NCBI GenBank assembly: GCA_963796565.1
Contig: CAWCMA010000011.1
Span: 234,131-298,130, forward strand
Source of the DNA: JAKAVN01 sp963796565
GTDB lineage: Bacteria > Desulfobacterota > Binatia > Binatales > Binataceae
DNA: 64,000 nucleotides
Direction: 5' to 3'
Position 1 is the stretch's first letter. Every line of letters starts with the position of its first letter. Below the pieces are notes generated by a model that was not told the origin of the DNA, did not search any database, and saw only the letters and a program-made list of their open reading frames with translations. A program made the translations under genes and the position numbers. Positions 1 through 8,271 of this stretch are shown here, piece by piece.

Positions 1-388
1 TCTGGCTGAGAAGATGCGGCCGCCGTGGCCGCGTGCGTGCGATTTCGATTCCGAGAACCCCACCTTGAGCAGGCGCCCAGCCCAATTTGCGCGCGAGTTG
101 AACTGCCGCCGCCACACCCAGGTCGTGCGAGGAAACAAAGTGAGCCTCGCGTCGGCTGAGCTGGTCGAAGCTTAGTTCATGGAGAGTGCCCACAGGCGCG
201 CCGGATCGCACGGCGTCGATAAGGATGGCGGAGTCGATTCCCTTCAGCAGTTCGAGGAGATTCGCACCCGGCCGATCGGCAACGATTACGTCGCAATTCG
301 GCGGCGGTGCCTGCGCCAGGATTCGCGCGACCTCCAACCCGGCGGCATCGTCGCCGAAAGGGCTTCCGATTCCGATGATCCGAATCAA
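1..388 (-). CDS. [NiFe] hydrogenase maturation protease (partial, runs off left edge)
   Basis: This is the last visible gene of the hydrogenase operon. The frame opens with TTG at 388, whose TG is shared with the TGA stop of the large subunit (TTGA overlap), so it is probably translationally coupled. The translation begins LIRIIGIGSPFGDDAAG and continues with a DRPGANLLELL segment, then AILIDAVRSG and VSSHDLG. These match the HyaD/HycI protease family: a GIGxxxxxDDxxG nucleotide-fold start, an Asp-containing second block and the SSHxLG block. The enzyme would clip the C-terminal peptide of the large subunit after NiFe centre insertion. About 129 residues are visible and the C-terminus lies outside the window. 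The rare TTG start is inferred from the coupling, as no ATG or GTG lies nearby in frame. Confidence 0.85.
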   Translation of the reverse strand, partial: MIRIIGIGSPFGDDAAGLEVARILAQAPPPNCDVIVADRPGANLLELLKGIDSAILIDAVRSGAPVGTLHELSFDQLSRREAHFVSSHDLGVAAAVQLARKLGWAPAQGGVLGIEIARTRPRRPHLLSQ

Positions 389-1689
389 TGCCGTTGGATC
401 TCGAGTTTGAGGAAGTGCGTGGAGCAGGAGATGCACGGATCGTAGTTGCGAATTGCCATCTCGCACGCACTCGTCGCCTCTGCCTGCGATCTTTGAATTA
501 TTTCCGGAACCAGCGCGCGCAAGTCGGCTTCGATACGCGCCTGGTTCTGCGACGTCGGCGGCACAATCCGCGCCGATCGAATCAATCCCCGCTCATCGGT
601 CTCGTAGGCGTGAAAAAGAGAGCCGCGCGGCGCCTCCGTGATCGCACGTCCGATTCCAGCACGCGGCTCGAACGAAGCGGCAGACGCTGACGGCGGCTCG
701 TAACCGTCAATGATCCTCAGCGCTTCGTCGATCGCATAAAGAATCTCCAACGAGCGTGCGACGATGCTCGCGTAGGGATTCGAGTTCGGCCATGGGATAC
801 CGGTGTCGCGCGCTACCGAGACGACTTCGGGCCCCAGCCGATCGAAATTGAGGTTGACCCGGGCCAGCGGTCCTAGGAAGTAGGGGCCGCGGCCTTTGAC
901 CTTGCAGTGAAGCGCGGTCGAATACGGTACCTGGTGCTCCTCGAAGAAGTCGTCGAAGTTTTCCTGGGCCGCATCGATGCCCTCGCTCGAAACTATCCTT
1001 CCTTCATTCATCGGATATTCGTCCGGATGCCGGAGCGACACGAACTCGATATCCCGGCTGATCGCGGGCAAATCAAAGCGCGAGACCCAACGCACGCATT
1101 CGACCGTGTCATCGCGCACGCGCAGAAGCTGTTCGCGCAGATCGGCAAGCTCGCCGCGCCGGGGAACGCGGGTGAAGCCGCCAATACACGCGCCCACCGG
1201 ATGGACCGAACGGCCGCCGAGAATCGCCACGATGTTGTTGCCCGCCTTCTTTATTCTCAGCCCACGCTCCACTGCCTCCCGATTCTTCTCGGCCAATGTA
1301 ATGACGCTCTCGCAGCCTAGAAAGTCTGGCGCCGCCAACATGTGGATGTGGAGGGCGTGGCTTTCGATCCATTCGCCGCAATAGAACAGCCGGCGCAAGG
1401 CGCGGATTGCCGGGTCAATCGCGATGCCGTACAGCCGCTCGAACGCGTGAACCGTGCTCATCTGGTAGGCGACCGGACAGATGCCGCAGATCCGGGACGT
1501 GAGGTCCGGGGCTTCGCGCGAATCGCGGCCGCGCAAAAATGATTCGAAGAAGCGGGGCGGCTCGAAAATTTCCAGGCGCAAGTCGGCCACCTCTCCGTCG
1601 CGCAACTTGATACGCAGGGCGCCTTCGCCCTCGACGCGGGTCAGATAGTTGACCTGTAGCGTTCTACTTTTTCTTCGCTGCGAGGGCAT
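385..1689 (-). CDS. hydA: Group 3b [NiFe] hydrogenase large (alpha) subunit
   Basis: This 434-residue catalytic subunit carries both cysteine motifs of the NiFe(CN)2CO site: RICGICPV (Cys68, Cys71) near the N-terminus and DPCISC (Cys419, Cys422) at the C-terminus. The latter is followed by His425 and a nine-residue tail, FLKLEIQRH. In the family, maturation protease removes the tail after that His, and the protease gene follows directly. The N-terminal LTRVEGEG block is typical. A longer reading to 1839 would run deep into the small-subunit gene, so ATG at 1689 (26-nt overlap) is chosen. Gene order and partners place it in the soluble NAD(P)-linked sulfhydrogenase-like group, which is usually bidirectional with NADPH as partner; the direction of use here is not visible. 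Confidence 0.92.
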   Translation of the reverse strand: MPSQRRKSRTLQVNYLTRVEGEGALRIKLRDGEVADLRLEIFEPPRFFESFLRGRDSREAPDLTSRICGICPVAYQMSTVHAFERLYGIAIDPAIRALRRLFYCGEWIESHALHIHMLAAPDFLGCESVITLAEKNREAVERGLRIKKAGNNIVAILGGRSVHPVGACIGGFTRVPRRGELADLREQLLRVRDDTVECVRWVSRFDLPAISRDIEFVSLRHPDEYPMNEGRIVSSEGIDAAQENFDDFFEEHQVPYSTALHCKVKGRGPYFLGPLARVNLNFDRLGPEVVSVARDTGIPWPNSNPYASIVARSLEILYAIDEALRIIDGYEPPSASAASFEPRAGIGRAITEAPRGSLFHAYETDERGLIRSARIVPPTSQNQARIEADLRALVPEIIQRSQAEATSACEMAIRNYDPCISCSTHFLKLEIQRH

Positions 1690-2440
1690 CCGCGGTCTCC
1701 CGCCATGGCCGTACGTAGCCGTTGATCCCGCGCAAGCGGCGCATCGCCTCGTTTTCGGTGACGCCTTGAGCCGCCAGCAGTCCCGTGAACGACTCCATGT
1801 TCTGGTCATCCGCCGGGCCGAAGCATCCGTAACATCCACGATTGAACGACGGACATAGCGCGCCGCATCCCGTGCGTGTCACCGGCCCGAGACACGGCTC
1901 GCCCCGCGCAACGACCACGCAGACGTTGCCACGCCGCTTGCATTCCATGCACACGCTATAACCCGGCAGGACCGGCTTCGCCCTGGACAACAGCGAACGC
2001 ACGACGGTTAGCAGTTGATGCTTGTCGACCGGGCAGCCCCAGATCTCGAAATCGACGCGGACGTGTTCCGAGATCGGAGTCGAGGTCGACAGGGTCGAGA
2101 TGAATTCGGGGCTCGGGTAGACGACGCGCCGGTATTGTTCGACGTCGGCCGAATTTCGCAACGCCTGGATTCCGCCCGCGGTCGCACATGCTCCGATGGT
2201 GACGAGATAGCGGCTGTCTTCGCGCACCTTGATAATCCGCCGGGCGTCGTCAGGGGTGGTGATACTGCCCTCGACGAAGGCGATGTCGTAAGGCCCATCG
2301 AGCTGGCGGCTGCGCGCTTCCGCGAAATAGACGAAGTCAACCACTCCGGCGAGCTTCAATAGCTCATCCTCGGCGTTGAGGAATTGCAACTGGCAGCCGT
2401 CGCAAGAAGCAAACTTGAATACCGCAATACGGGGTTTCAT
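1664..2440 (-). CDS. hydD: Group 3b [NiFe] hydrogenase small (delta) subunit
   Basis: This 258-residue electron-transfer subunit is rich in cysteine. It has the proximal cluster motif ASCDGCQ at residues 10-16, GACATAGG in the middle, GCPVDKHQ, and a dense C-terminal set (CMECK, GEPCLGP, TGCGALCPSFNRGCYGCFGP). This fits the three [4Fe-4S] clusters of the family. There is no Tat signal and no C-terminal membrane helix, so the enzyme should be cytosolic. ATG at 2440 overlaps the TGA of hydG by four bases (ATGA), which fixes the start; longer upstream readings lie inside hydG. It passes electrons from the NiFe site to the HydB/HydG diaphorase module. Confidence 0.92.
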   Translation of the reverse strand: MKPRIAVFKFASCDGCQLQFLNAEDELLKLAGVVDFVYFAEARSRQLDGPYDIAFVEGSITTPDDARRIIKVREDSRYLVTIGACATAGGIQALRNSADVEQYRRVVYPSPEFISTLSTSTPISEHVRVDFEIWGCPVDKHQLLTVVRSLLSRAKPVLPGYSVCMECKRRGNVCVVVARGEPCLGPVTRTGCGALCPSFNRGCYGCFGPADDQNMESFTGLLAAQGVTENEAMRRLRGINGYVRPWRETADALAAKKK

Positions 2441-3264
2441 ATACCCGAGTGTCCGAATAGCTCTCTCACCGTGCGATAAGAGAAGATCGGCCCGTCCTTG
2501 CAGACGAAGTGCTCGCGATACTGGCAATGGCCGCAGAGCCCGACCGCGCACTCCATCCGCCGTTCCATCGATAGGTAGATAGCATCGTCGGCGATGCCCT
2601 TTTGCCGAAGCGAGTGCGCGGCGAAGCGCATCATCACCTCCGGACCGCACATCATCACCATCGACGATGGCGGTACAGTCAGCTCGTCAAACAATTCCGT
2701 GACCACACCGATCCTGTAGTGCCAGCTCTTGTCTGGCTGGTCCGTCGTCAAGTAGACCTTGGTGCGCGGCGCGCGCCGCCATTCGTCGAATCGCTCGCGG
2801 TACAAAAGATCATTCGGCGTCCTGACCCCGTGCAGAATATGCAGTTCGCCATACTCGTCACGCCGATGGAATATATAGTTGATTAACCCGACCACCGGTG
2901 CGCATCCAAGGCCGCCAGTGATAATTACGACGTCTCGCCCGCGCGCCGCGTCGACCGGCCATCCATTGCCATACGGACCGCGAACGCCGACTACGTCGCC
3001 CACCCTCCACCGGGCCATCACGCCCGTTACGCGTCCCACTATCCGGATAGTGTGTTCGAGGATTTTCGGCTCCGCCGGATCCGACACGATGGAGATCGGT
3101 ATCTCCCCGACGCCGAAGGCGTAGATCATGTTGAACTGCCCGGCCGCGAAGCGATACGAGCGACGCACTTCGGGATCGAGCAATCGCATGGTGAAGGTGT
3201 AGATATCCGCGCTCTCGGTCCGGCGGGCCGTGATGCGAGCCGGATGTATGGTGTAGGGGGTCAT
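2437..3264 (-). CDS. hydG: Hydrogenase FAD/NAD(P)-binding (gamma) subunit
   Basis: This 275-residue protein belongs to the dihydroorotate dehydrogenase electron-transfer subunit / ferredoxin reductase family. In order there are an FAD-binding barrel (FAAGQFNM near residue 45), an NAD(P)-binding Rossmann domain (ITGGLGCAPV near 115-125), CGPEVMM, and a C-terminal [2Fe-2S] site (CAVGLCGHCQ followed by FVCKDGP). It exchanges hydride with NAD(P)H and electrons with the Fe-S subunits. The start at 3264 lies four bases after the hydB stop. An upstream in-frame ATG at 3363 would place about 33 residues inside hydB and is rejected. Confidence 0.9.
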   Translation of the reverse strand: MTPYTIHPARITARRTESADIYTFTMRLLDPEVRRSYRFAAGQFNMIYAFGVGEIPISIVSDPAEPKILEHTIRIVGRVTGVMARWRVGDVVGVRGPYGNGWPVDAARGRDVVIITGGLGCAPVVGLINYIFHRRDEYGELHILHGVRTPNDLLYRERFDEWRRAPRTKVYLTTDQPDKSWHYRIGVVTELFDELTVPPSSMVMMCGPEVMMRFAAHSLRQKGIADDAIYLSMERRMECAVGLCGHCQYREHFVCKDGPIFSYRTVRELFGHSGI

Positions 3265-3268
3265 CGCC

Positions 3269-4375
3269 TCATCGCTCGCCCCGCTGAGCGCGGATCGCGG
3301 CGACTTCCTCGGTGAGGTCGATTCCAACCGGGCACCACGCGATACAACGGCCGCATCCAACACAGCCCGAAGTGCCGAACTGATCGATCCATGAGGCGAG
3401 CTTGTGGGTGAGCCATTGGCGGTAGCGGTTGCGGATATGCGGACGGAAGTTCATGCCGTGGATGTGCGCATGCTCGAGCGAGAAACAGGAGTCCCACTCG
3501 CGCACGCGACGGCTCATGTTGCCCTCGAGCTCCTCGACGTCGATGACCGTGTGGCAGAAGCACGTTGGGCATACCATCGTGCAGTTGGTGCACGAGAGGC
3601 ATCGGGACGCGACGTCGTTCCAGCGAGGATTCTCGGCTTCCTCGTAAAGCAGGCGCGGCAGATCCGAAGTATCCAGGTGCCGCTGCATGGCTGCCGCGCA
3701 CTCGCCAATCCGCGCGCGTGCCGCCGTCGCTTCGTCGTCGTGGGCCGCACTCAACTGGAGCTTGGCGACGATCGCGTCACCGGCGGAAGAGGCGCTCCGC
3801 ACCACGAAGCTTTCTTCCATTTCGGTTAAGGAGAGATCGAAGCCGGTGGTCGCCTCGGGCCCTGTTCCCATCGAGGTGCAGAAGCAGGTCGACGAGCTAC
3901 GGGTGCAGTTGACCGCGACCAGAAAAGCGTCCTTGCGCCTGGTCTCGTAATGCGTGTCGCGAAAGCGATCGTGCAGGAAGATCCGATCCTGGACCGCCAG
4001 CGCCGCCAGATCGCAGGCCCGCACTCCGATGAACGCCAGCCGGGGCGCGGTGGGTGTTACCTCGCTGACCTTGAAGCCGCGCCGTTCTCGCTGCACTTCG
4101 AGCAGCGTTTCTTGCGGCGCGAAAAAGAACGGCTTGAGCGAACCGGCGCCGTTCACCACTCCGAAAATTTCTCCGGCGACGCCTGCCCCGAGGCGGTAGC
4201 GGCCGGGCTCCTGCGATTCGCGCATTCCCACCGGCAGGTCGGAAACCCGGCGCACCTCTTCAAAAGCCACGCCACCGTCACGCGCGACCGGGCCCAGAAC
4301 CTTGAATTCCTCGCCCCACAGCAACGTGATGAGATCCTGGAGCACCGCCTTGGGCATCTTCAGGGGCTCCTTCAT
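3269..4375 (-). CDS. hydB: Hydrogenase Fe-S (beta) subunit, sulfhydrogenase HydB-like
   Basis: This 368-residue iron-sulfur subunit has a long N-terminal region typical of HydB/AsrA-like proteins (WGEEFKVLGP near the start, VRACDLAAL, VAVNCTRSS) and a C-terminal pair of [4Fe-4S] motifs, CLSCTNCTMVCPTCFC and CVGCGRCIAWCPVGID. It links the flavin subunit to the hydrogenase small subunit. The ATG at 4375 overlaps the hypB stop by four bases. An alternative start at Met7 of this frame is possible. Together with HydG, HydD and HydA it gives the four-subunit layout of archaeal and bacterial sulfhydrogenases; reduction of polysulfide is known for some members and is only an inference here. Confidence 0.88.
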   Translation of the reverse strand: MKEPLKMPKAVLQDLITLLWGEEFKVLGPVARDGGVAFEEVRRVSDLPVGMRESQEPGRYRLGAGVAGEIFGVVNGAGSLKPFFFAPQETLLEVQRERRGFKVSEVTPTAPRLAFIGVRACDLAALAVQDRIFLHDRFRDTHYETRRKDAFLVAVNCTRSSSTCFCTSMGTGPEATTGFDLSLTEMEESFVVRSASSAGDAIVAKLQLSAAHDDEATAARARIGECAAAMQRHLDTSDLPRLLYEEAENPRWNDVASRCLSCTNCTMVCPTCFCHTVIDVEELEGNMSRRVREWDSCFSLEHAHIHGMNFRPHIRNRYRQWLTHKLASWIDQFGTSGCVGCGRCIAWCPVGIDLTEEVAAIRAQRGER

Positions 4376-5082
4376 GCGGACTTCTCCGAGGCGTACAGGA
4401 ACGTAACGCGCAGACTGCCCAGCAGGGACAGCCACTCGCCGATACCGTCCGCGCTCATAGCCGAAGCCTTGATTATTCGCGCATGCGGATTGACCGCGCG
4501 CACGTAGTCAGTCCACTCGTCGAGCTCGAAGGGCACGTACGGCAACAGATCGCACTTGTTCAATACCACGACATCGGCCGCGCGAAACATCGGCGGATAT
4601 TTAAGCGCCTTGTCGACTCCTTCGGTGGGACTCGTCACCACTACGCGAAGCTGCTCGCCCAAATCGAACAGCGCCGGACAGACCAGATTGCCCACGTTTT
4701 CAATGAAGAGCACGCCACCCCTGGTGAGTTCGAGATGGTGAAGGGCGCGATGAATCTGAGCGGCATCAAGATGGCACCCGAGCCCGGTCTCCACCTGATA
4801 CGCGGTCGCGCCTGCGGAGCGGATGCGCGCGCTGTCGCGGTCCGTTGCCTGGTCTCCCTCAATTACTGCGATCCGTCCGGAATCCCGCCACGACGCGATC
4901 GTAGTTTCGAGCAGCGAGGTCTTTCCCGCGCCTGGCGCGCCCATCAGATTGATCGCGAAAACTCCCTGTTTCGCAAAGTGAGTCCGGTTGTGTTCTGCTG
5001 TAGCCGCGTTCGCGGCGAGCAACCGCTCGTTGACCTCGATTGTGCGCACCGACGGAGTGCCGCAGCCACACGTGTCACACAT
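4372..5082 (-). CDS. hypB: Hydrogenase nickel insertion GTPase HypB
   Basis: This 236-residue SIMIBI-class GTPase delivers nickel to the hydrogenase large subunit together with HypA. The N-terminus carries the metal-binding CDTCGCG at residues 2-8, the P-loop GAPGAGKTS lies near residues 49-57, and IEGDQATDRD, a metal-site C/H region (GLGCHLD) and NKCDLLPY (G4, guanine specificity) follow. Length matches the family. It overlaps hypA by eight bases upstream and hydB by four bases downstream, so accessory and structural genes form one transcription unit. hypC, D, E and F are not in the window and must be elsewhere if the enzyme is active. Confidence 0.93.
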   Translation of the reverse strand: MCDTCGCGTPSVRTIEVNERLLAANAATAEHNRTHFAKQGVFAINLMGAPGAGKTSLLETTIASWRDSGRIAVIEGDQATDRDSARIRSAGATAYQVETGLGCHLDAAQIHRALHHLELTRGGVLFIENVGNLVCPALFDLGEQLRVVVTSPTEGVDKALKYPPMFRAADVVVLNKCDLLPYVPFELDEWTDYVRAVNPHARIIKASAMSADGIGEWLSLLGSLRVTFLYASEKSA

Positions 5083-5419
5083 TGGCCACCTCGATTGTCC
5101 GCAGTATCATCTCGTCGCCGGACAACAGTTCTCCGCCCAGTCGCCCGCAGCCCGGGCAATGACCGATCAGGCCTTCGAAGTCAAAGCGTAAGCCGCAACC
5201 ATCGCAGCGGCTGCGACCGGGCAGGGTGGTTATCGAGAGCTTGGCGCCGTCCGCTCGAGTTCCTTTGGCCAGAACGCGGAATCCAAAACATAACGATTCC
5301 GGGGCGATTCCGGCCGCCGATCCGACGCTCACACTGACGCCCACGACCCTGACGTCGCCGGGCCCCAGGTTGCGTTCGATCGCGGCCAGCAGGTCGCGTG
5401 CAAGCGACAGTTCATGCAT
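5075..5419 (-). CDS. hypA: Hydrogenase nickel metallochaperone HypA
   Basis: This 114-residue nickel chaperone begins MHELSLA, the invariant N-terminus in which the alpha-amino group and His2 bind nickel. It contains the structural zinc site CDGCGLRF ... HCPGCG near residues 73-94. Earlier in-frame methionines (up to 5680) extend into the neighbouring oxidoreductase gene and lack homology, so ATG at 5419 is the start. It appears to be the first gene of the hydrogenase operon. The 124 bases upstream should contain the promoter, but I see no convincing -35/-10 pair there. Confidence 0.92.
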   Translation of the reverse strand: MHELSLARDLLAAIERNLGPGDVRVVGVSVSVGSAAGIAPESLCFGFRVLAKGTRADGAKLSITTLPGRSRCDGCGLRFDFEGLIGHCPGCGRLGGELLSGDEMILRTIEVANV

Positions 5420-5543
5420 GTGAGTTCCGCCGTGATCGTAACTGGTTACTTCTTTCTTTCGAGCACGGTGAAGCGAAATTTTCTGCCTTAATTCCGATTC
5501 AGCCTCGCACCAGCGCTGGACGGTTTGCAAACGTAACGGAAAT

Positions 5544-6716
5544 CTATCCTCCGTGGGCGTTGCGCGGGACCCTGCGCGACAGCGAGCCCCACTTGGGAAG
5601 CGCCAGGTTCTTTCCGATCGCGAGGGCGAGGAGTTCGCCGGCGCGCACGCTGAGTGCGACGCCGTGGCCCGCGTACCCACCGGACACTAGCAGGCGAGGG
5701 TTCGCGGGATGCGCCCCGAGCAGCGGAATCGAATCGTTCGCGAATGCGATCGGCCCCGCCCAAGCCGCCTCGAACCGCGTCTCGTGCAGCGCCGGATGCA
5801 GTCCGCGCACCCGCTTGCGCAGTCGATCGAGCACCGCGCCGGAGCTGCCCTTGCGAACGTCGGTCTCCTCGAGCTCGGGCGGTTCGCCGAACACCAATCC
5901 CGCGCCAAATATCACCCGCCCGTCACGAATCGTGCGGCCCCACAGATAGGGTAGGTCGCTGGTGTAAAACGGCACGCCTTCATCCAATCCGATTGCGGCC
6001 AGCGAGGCGGCGTCGAGAGGCTCGGTCGCGCACGCGAAGGTTAGCGAGCTATGCAGCGGCGGAGCGTCGGGCAGCGTCGCATTGATCCACGCATTGGTGG
6101 CGACCACGATGTGCCCTGGCCGGATTCGCTGGCCGCCGACTTCCAGGGATAATTCGGGTCCAGGAACGATTCGCGTGACCGGCGACTGCTCGCGGATGAT
6201 CGCTCCGAGCCGCGCCGCCGCCTGCGCAATCCCGATCGTCAATGCCGCAGGCTGTACGACCCCGCCGCTGACCGTCCTCGCGATACCCACCGGGCGGCCG
6301 TCATCCGACCACGGCAGCATACGCTCCGGCGCGGTCTTTCGATGCTCGATTTCCCAGCATCCGGGCAGGAAGAGGTCGCAATCGATTCCCTCTTCATCGA
6401 CCAGCCGCTCGAGGCCCGGCACGCACACGTCGACTCGCTCGAGGATGCCAGCCGCCGTACCTTCGAGGACCAGGCCGCCGGTCCTACCGCTGGCGCCATC
6501 GGCGATTAGTCCGGCTTCGAAAAGGGCCGCGCGGATTCTCATTTTGGCCAGATGATAGGCGGCCGAGACGCCCGTCAGTCCGCCACCGACGATCGCGACA
6601 TCCACGACCGCGGGAATCGTTGAGGACACTGCGGGAGGCGCAGTGTTATCCGCCGCAGAAGGGAGAGGTCGTTGCCATGGAGCAGCGCCCCACTTTGATC
6701 GCAGCTTCAACATCAT
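5544..6716 (-). CDS. FAD-dependent oxidoreductase (DAO family)
   Basis: This 390-residue flavoprotein has an FAD-binding GxGxxG at VAIVGGGLTGVSAA (near residue 40), preceded by a WGAAPWQRPLP leader segment common in bacterial amine oxidoreductases of the DadA/glycine oxidase/PuuB type. The C-terminus has the expected VSGGYAGHGVALSVRAGELLA block. It likely oxidises an amine or amino acid; the substrate cannot be read from sequence. No catalytic partner lies beside it. It is on the same strand as the hydrogenase operon but 124 bases upstream of hypA, so it may or may not be co-transcribed. The start is one of two adjacent ATGs (6716 or 6713), and no strong Shine-Dalgarno is visible. Confidence 0.82.
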   Translation of the reverse strand: MMLKLRSKWGAAPWQRPLPSAADNTAPPAVSSTIPAVVDVAIVGGGLTGVSAAYHLAKMRIRAALFEAGLIADGASGRTGGLVLEGTAAGILERVDVCVPGLERLVDEEGIDCDLFLPGCWEIEHRKTAPERMLPWSDDGRPVGIARTVSGGVVQPAALTIGIAQAAARLGAIIREQSPVTRIVPGPELSLEVGGQRIRPGHIVVATNAWINATLPDAPPLHSSLTFACATEPLDAASLAAIGLDEGVPFYTSDLPYLWGRTIRDGRVIFGAGLVFGEPPELEETDVRKGSSGAVLDRLRKRVRGLHPALHETRFEAAWAGPIAFANDSIPLLGAHPANPRLLVSGGYAGHGVALSVRAGELLALAIGKNLALPKWGSLSRRVPRNAHGG

Positions 6717-6788
6717 CTACAACGTCGCATCATCCAAGCATAACAGGCCTCCCGCACCGACGCCGCAGCCTGACCGGGTGCCGACCAC

Positions 6789-7946
6789 TCAACCGGCTGC
6801 TGACCAGGACAGGAACGAAGGGACCGTGCGCGTGCGGGAGAGCACCGCGACCGCTCGCAGGCCGTCGGTAAAGTAACTATCGCCCGTGAGGTTGCGGCGC
6901 GGGGCCGCGGCGGGGGCAGCCTCCACGCCGCGGACGTAACCGAGGCGTGCGACACGACCGGCGGCCCGCAAACCGTCCAGCACATAGTCCCGCGCCTCAT
7001 CGACGTCGGGATCGATCAGATGAGTTGTCAGGTTCCAGGTTCTCAGCGTAAAGCGCACGCCGATATCGCGGCTAACCTGGCCGATCCACACCGGCTGGCC
7101 GTCAAAGAGCATGCTGGTCGCCCACAACCGCATATGGAGGCGCTGGTTGAGACTCATGCGGGCTCGTTGCAGCGCGACATCCTGCTGACGTCTATCGAGA
7201 TATAGCGGACTTACCGGAGAGTAGCGGTATTGCGACTCCAGCAGGAAAGCCCTGGCGGTCTTCCAGGCGGTGCCGAGCGTGAGCGACTCGGTCTCGTCCC
7301 ACGCGCCCAGGCACTCCTGGATGCTGGTGCGGTCGCCCACGATGACCAGATTGAGCGGGTCACCCTCGACGGTCCCCCGCGCGTTGCTGGTGCAGCGCGG
7401 CTGCTCTTCGAGCCAAGTCTGGAGCGCCGCCTCGTCGAGAGTTTCGGTCTTGCCGGCAGTCTGCGCCTGCTCTAGCGGACGCGGCAGCACCAGCCCCGGC
7501 ACCTCGACCGTGAACGGGAAGTCCAGGGAGCGGCTGCGGCCCAGCAACCGCACGTCAACCCGCTTCACCGCCTCATCCAAAGGGGTGAACAGGAAACCGC
7601 TGACCTTCTTTCCGGGCGGAATCACCCCGGTGAGGAAGCCTATCGCGCGAAAAAGTTTGTTCAGGTGCTGGTTGGCGGCGCGCGCGCCCAGAAGCTTGAG
7701 CGGTACGAGTGGGAGGAGCGGAAGGAACAGCCATCCGAGCAACCCGAAGGCCACCAGCCGCTTGCCCATCGCAAAGTGCACCAGGTGAGCGGCCTCCAGC
7801 GGAGTGTAGTAGTCCGGATCGAGTTGGACCCGGTCCAGCCATAACGGTTCCCCGCCGCCGTTCGCTACCTCCAACCATACCGCCTGCAGCCCGTGGCGCG
7901 CCATCCGGACCCCAAATATCCGTTCGCTTTCCCGGTCGCTCGGCAC
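6789..7946 (-). CDS. LssY C-terminal-domain protein
   Basis: The frame encodes 385 residues from a GTG at 7946. The segment around residues 200-285 (DPLNLVIVGDR, LGAWDET, SPLYLDRRQQDVALQRAR, HMRLWAT) is the LssY_C domain found alone or at the end of DedA/PAP2-type membrane proteins. A hydrophobic stretch near residues 63-90 could be one or two membrane helices. Homology-like sequence appears to continue upstream in frame to about 8060 (LKWLTIDYSP, then RPDERSFLERAQT), with no ATG, GTG or TTG before the stop codon at 8118-8120. The true start is therefore unclear: a non-canonical start, or loss of the N-terminus by a frameshift or deletion, are both possible. Function unknown. Confidence 0.7.
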   Translation of the reverse strand: MPSDRESERIFGVRMARHGLQAVWLEVANGGGEPLWLDRVQLDPDYYTPLEAAHLVHFAMGKRLVAFGLLGWLFLPLLPLVPLKLLGARAANQHLNKLFRAIGFLTGVIPPGKKVSGFLFTPLDEAVKRVDVRLLGRSRSLDFPFTVEVPGLVLPRPLEQAQTAGKTETLDEAALQTWLEEQPRCTSNARGTVEGDPLNLVIVGDRTSIQECLGAWDETESLTLGTAWKTARAFLLESQYRYSPVSPLYLDRRQQDVALQRARMSLNQRLHMRLWATSMLFDGQPVWIGQVSRDIGVRFTLRTWNLTTHLIDPDVDEARDYVLDGLRAAGRVARLGYVRGVEAAPAAAPRRNLTGDSYFTDGLRAVAVLSRTRTVPSFLSWSAAG

Positions 7947-8271
7947 CGCAACTGTGGTTTCGACCTCACCCTCGTGGCGGGTTTGTGCCCGCTCCAGGAA
8001 CGAGCGCTCGTCGGGACGCGGCGAGTAATCTATGGTCAGCCACTTGAGCGGCCTGAAACTGCCACGGGTTACGCGCTCGCCAGCAAGCGAATTTTGATCT
8101 CGACGAACCAGGATCTCTCAACTCCACCTGTCGAGCACCCCCAACACGGGGGCCGGTCTCCATTGCACGTCAACCCGTATGTAGCGACCCGGAGACGTTT
8201 TCGCCAGGGACAATTCGTTCGACCTGCCGGCTTCGCACCAAGCCGGCAGGCCGAACTTCAGATCAGTTGAG
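7947..8271. other. Gene-free gap with open upstream frame of the LssY-like gene
   Basis: Positions 7947-8117 remain open in the frame of the LssY-like gene (minus strand) and look coding, but no standard start codon is present. The rest, 8118-8271, holds a strong hairpin (8223-8250) and no recognisable gene. Confidence 0.5.
8223..8250 (-). terminator. Perfect 11-bp hairpin downstream of beta-helix gene
   Basis: CCTGCCGGCTT at 8223-8233 and its exact complement AAGCCGGCAGG at 8240-8250 enclose a six-base loop. It lies 22 bases past the stop of the minus-strand beta-helix gene. No T-run follows on the minus strand, so it may be a transcript-end or stabilising hairpin rather than a classical intrinsic terminator. 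Confidence 0.5.
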
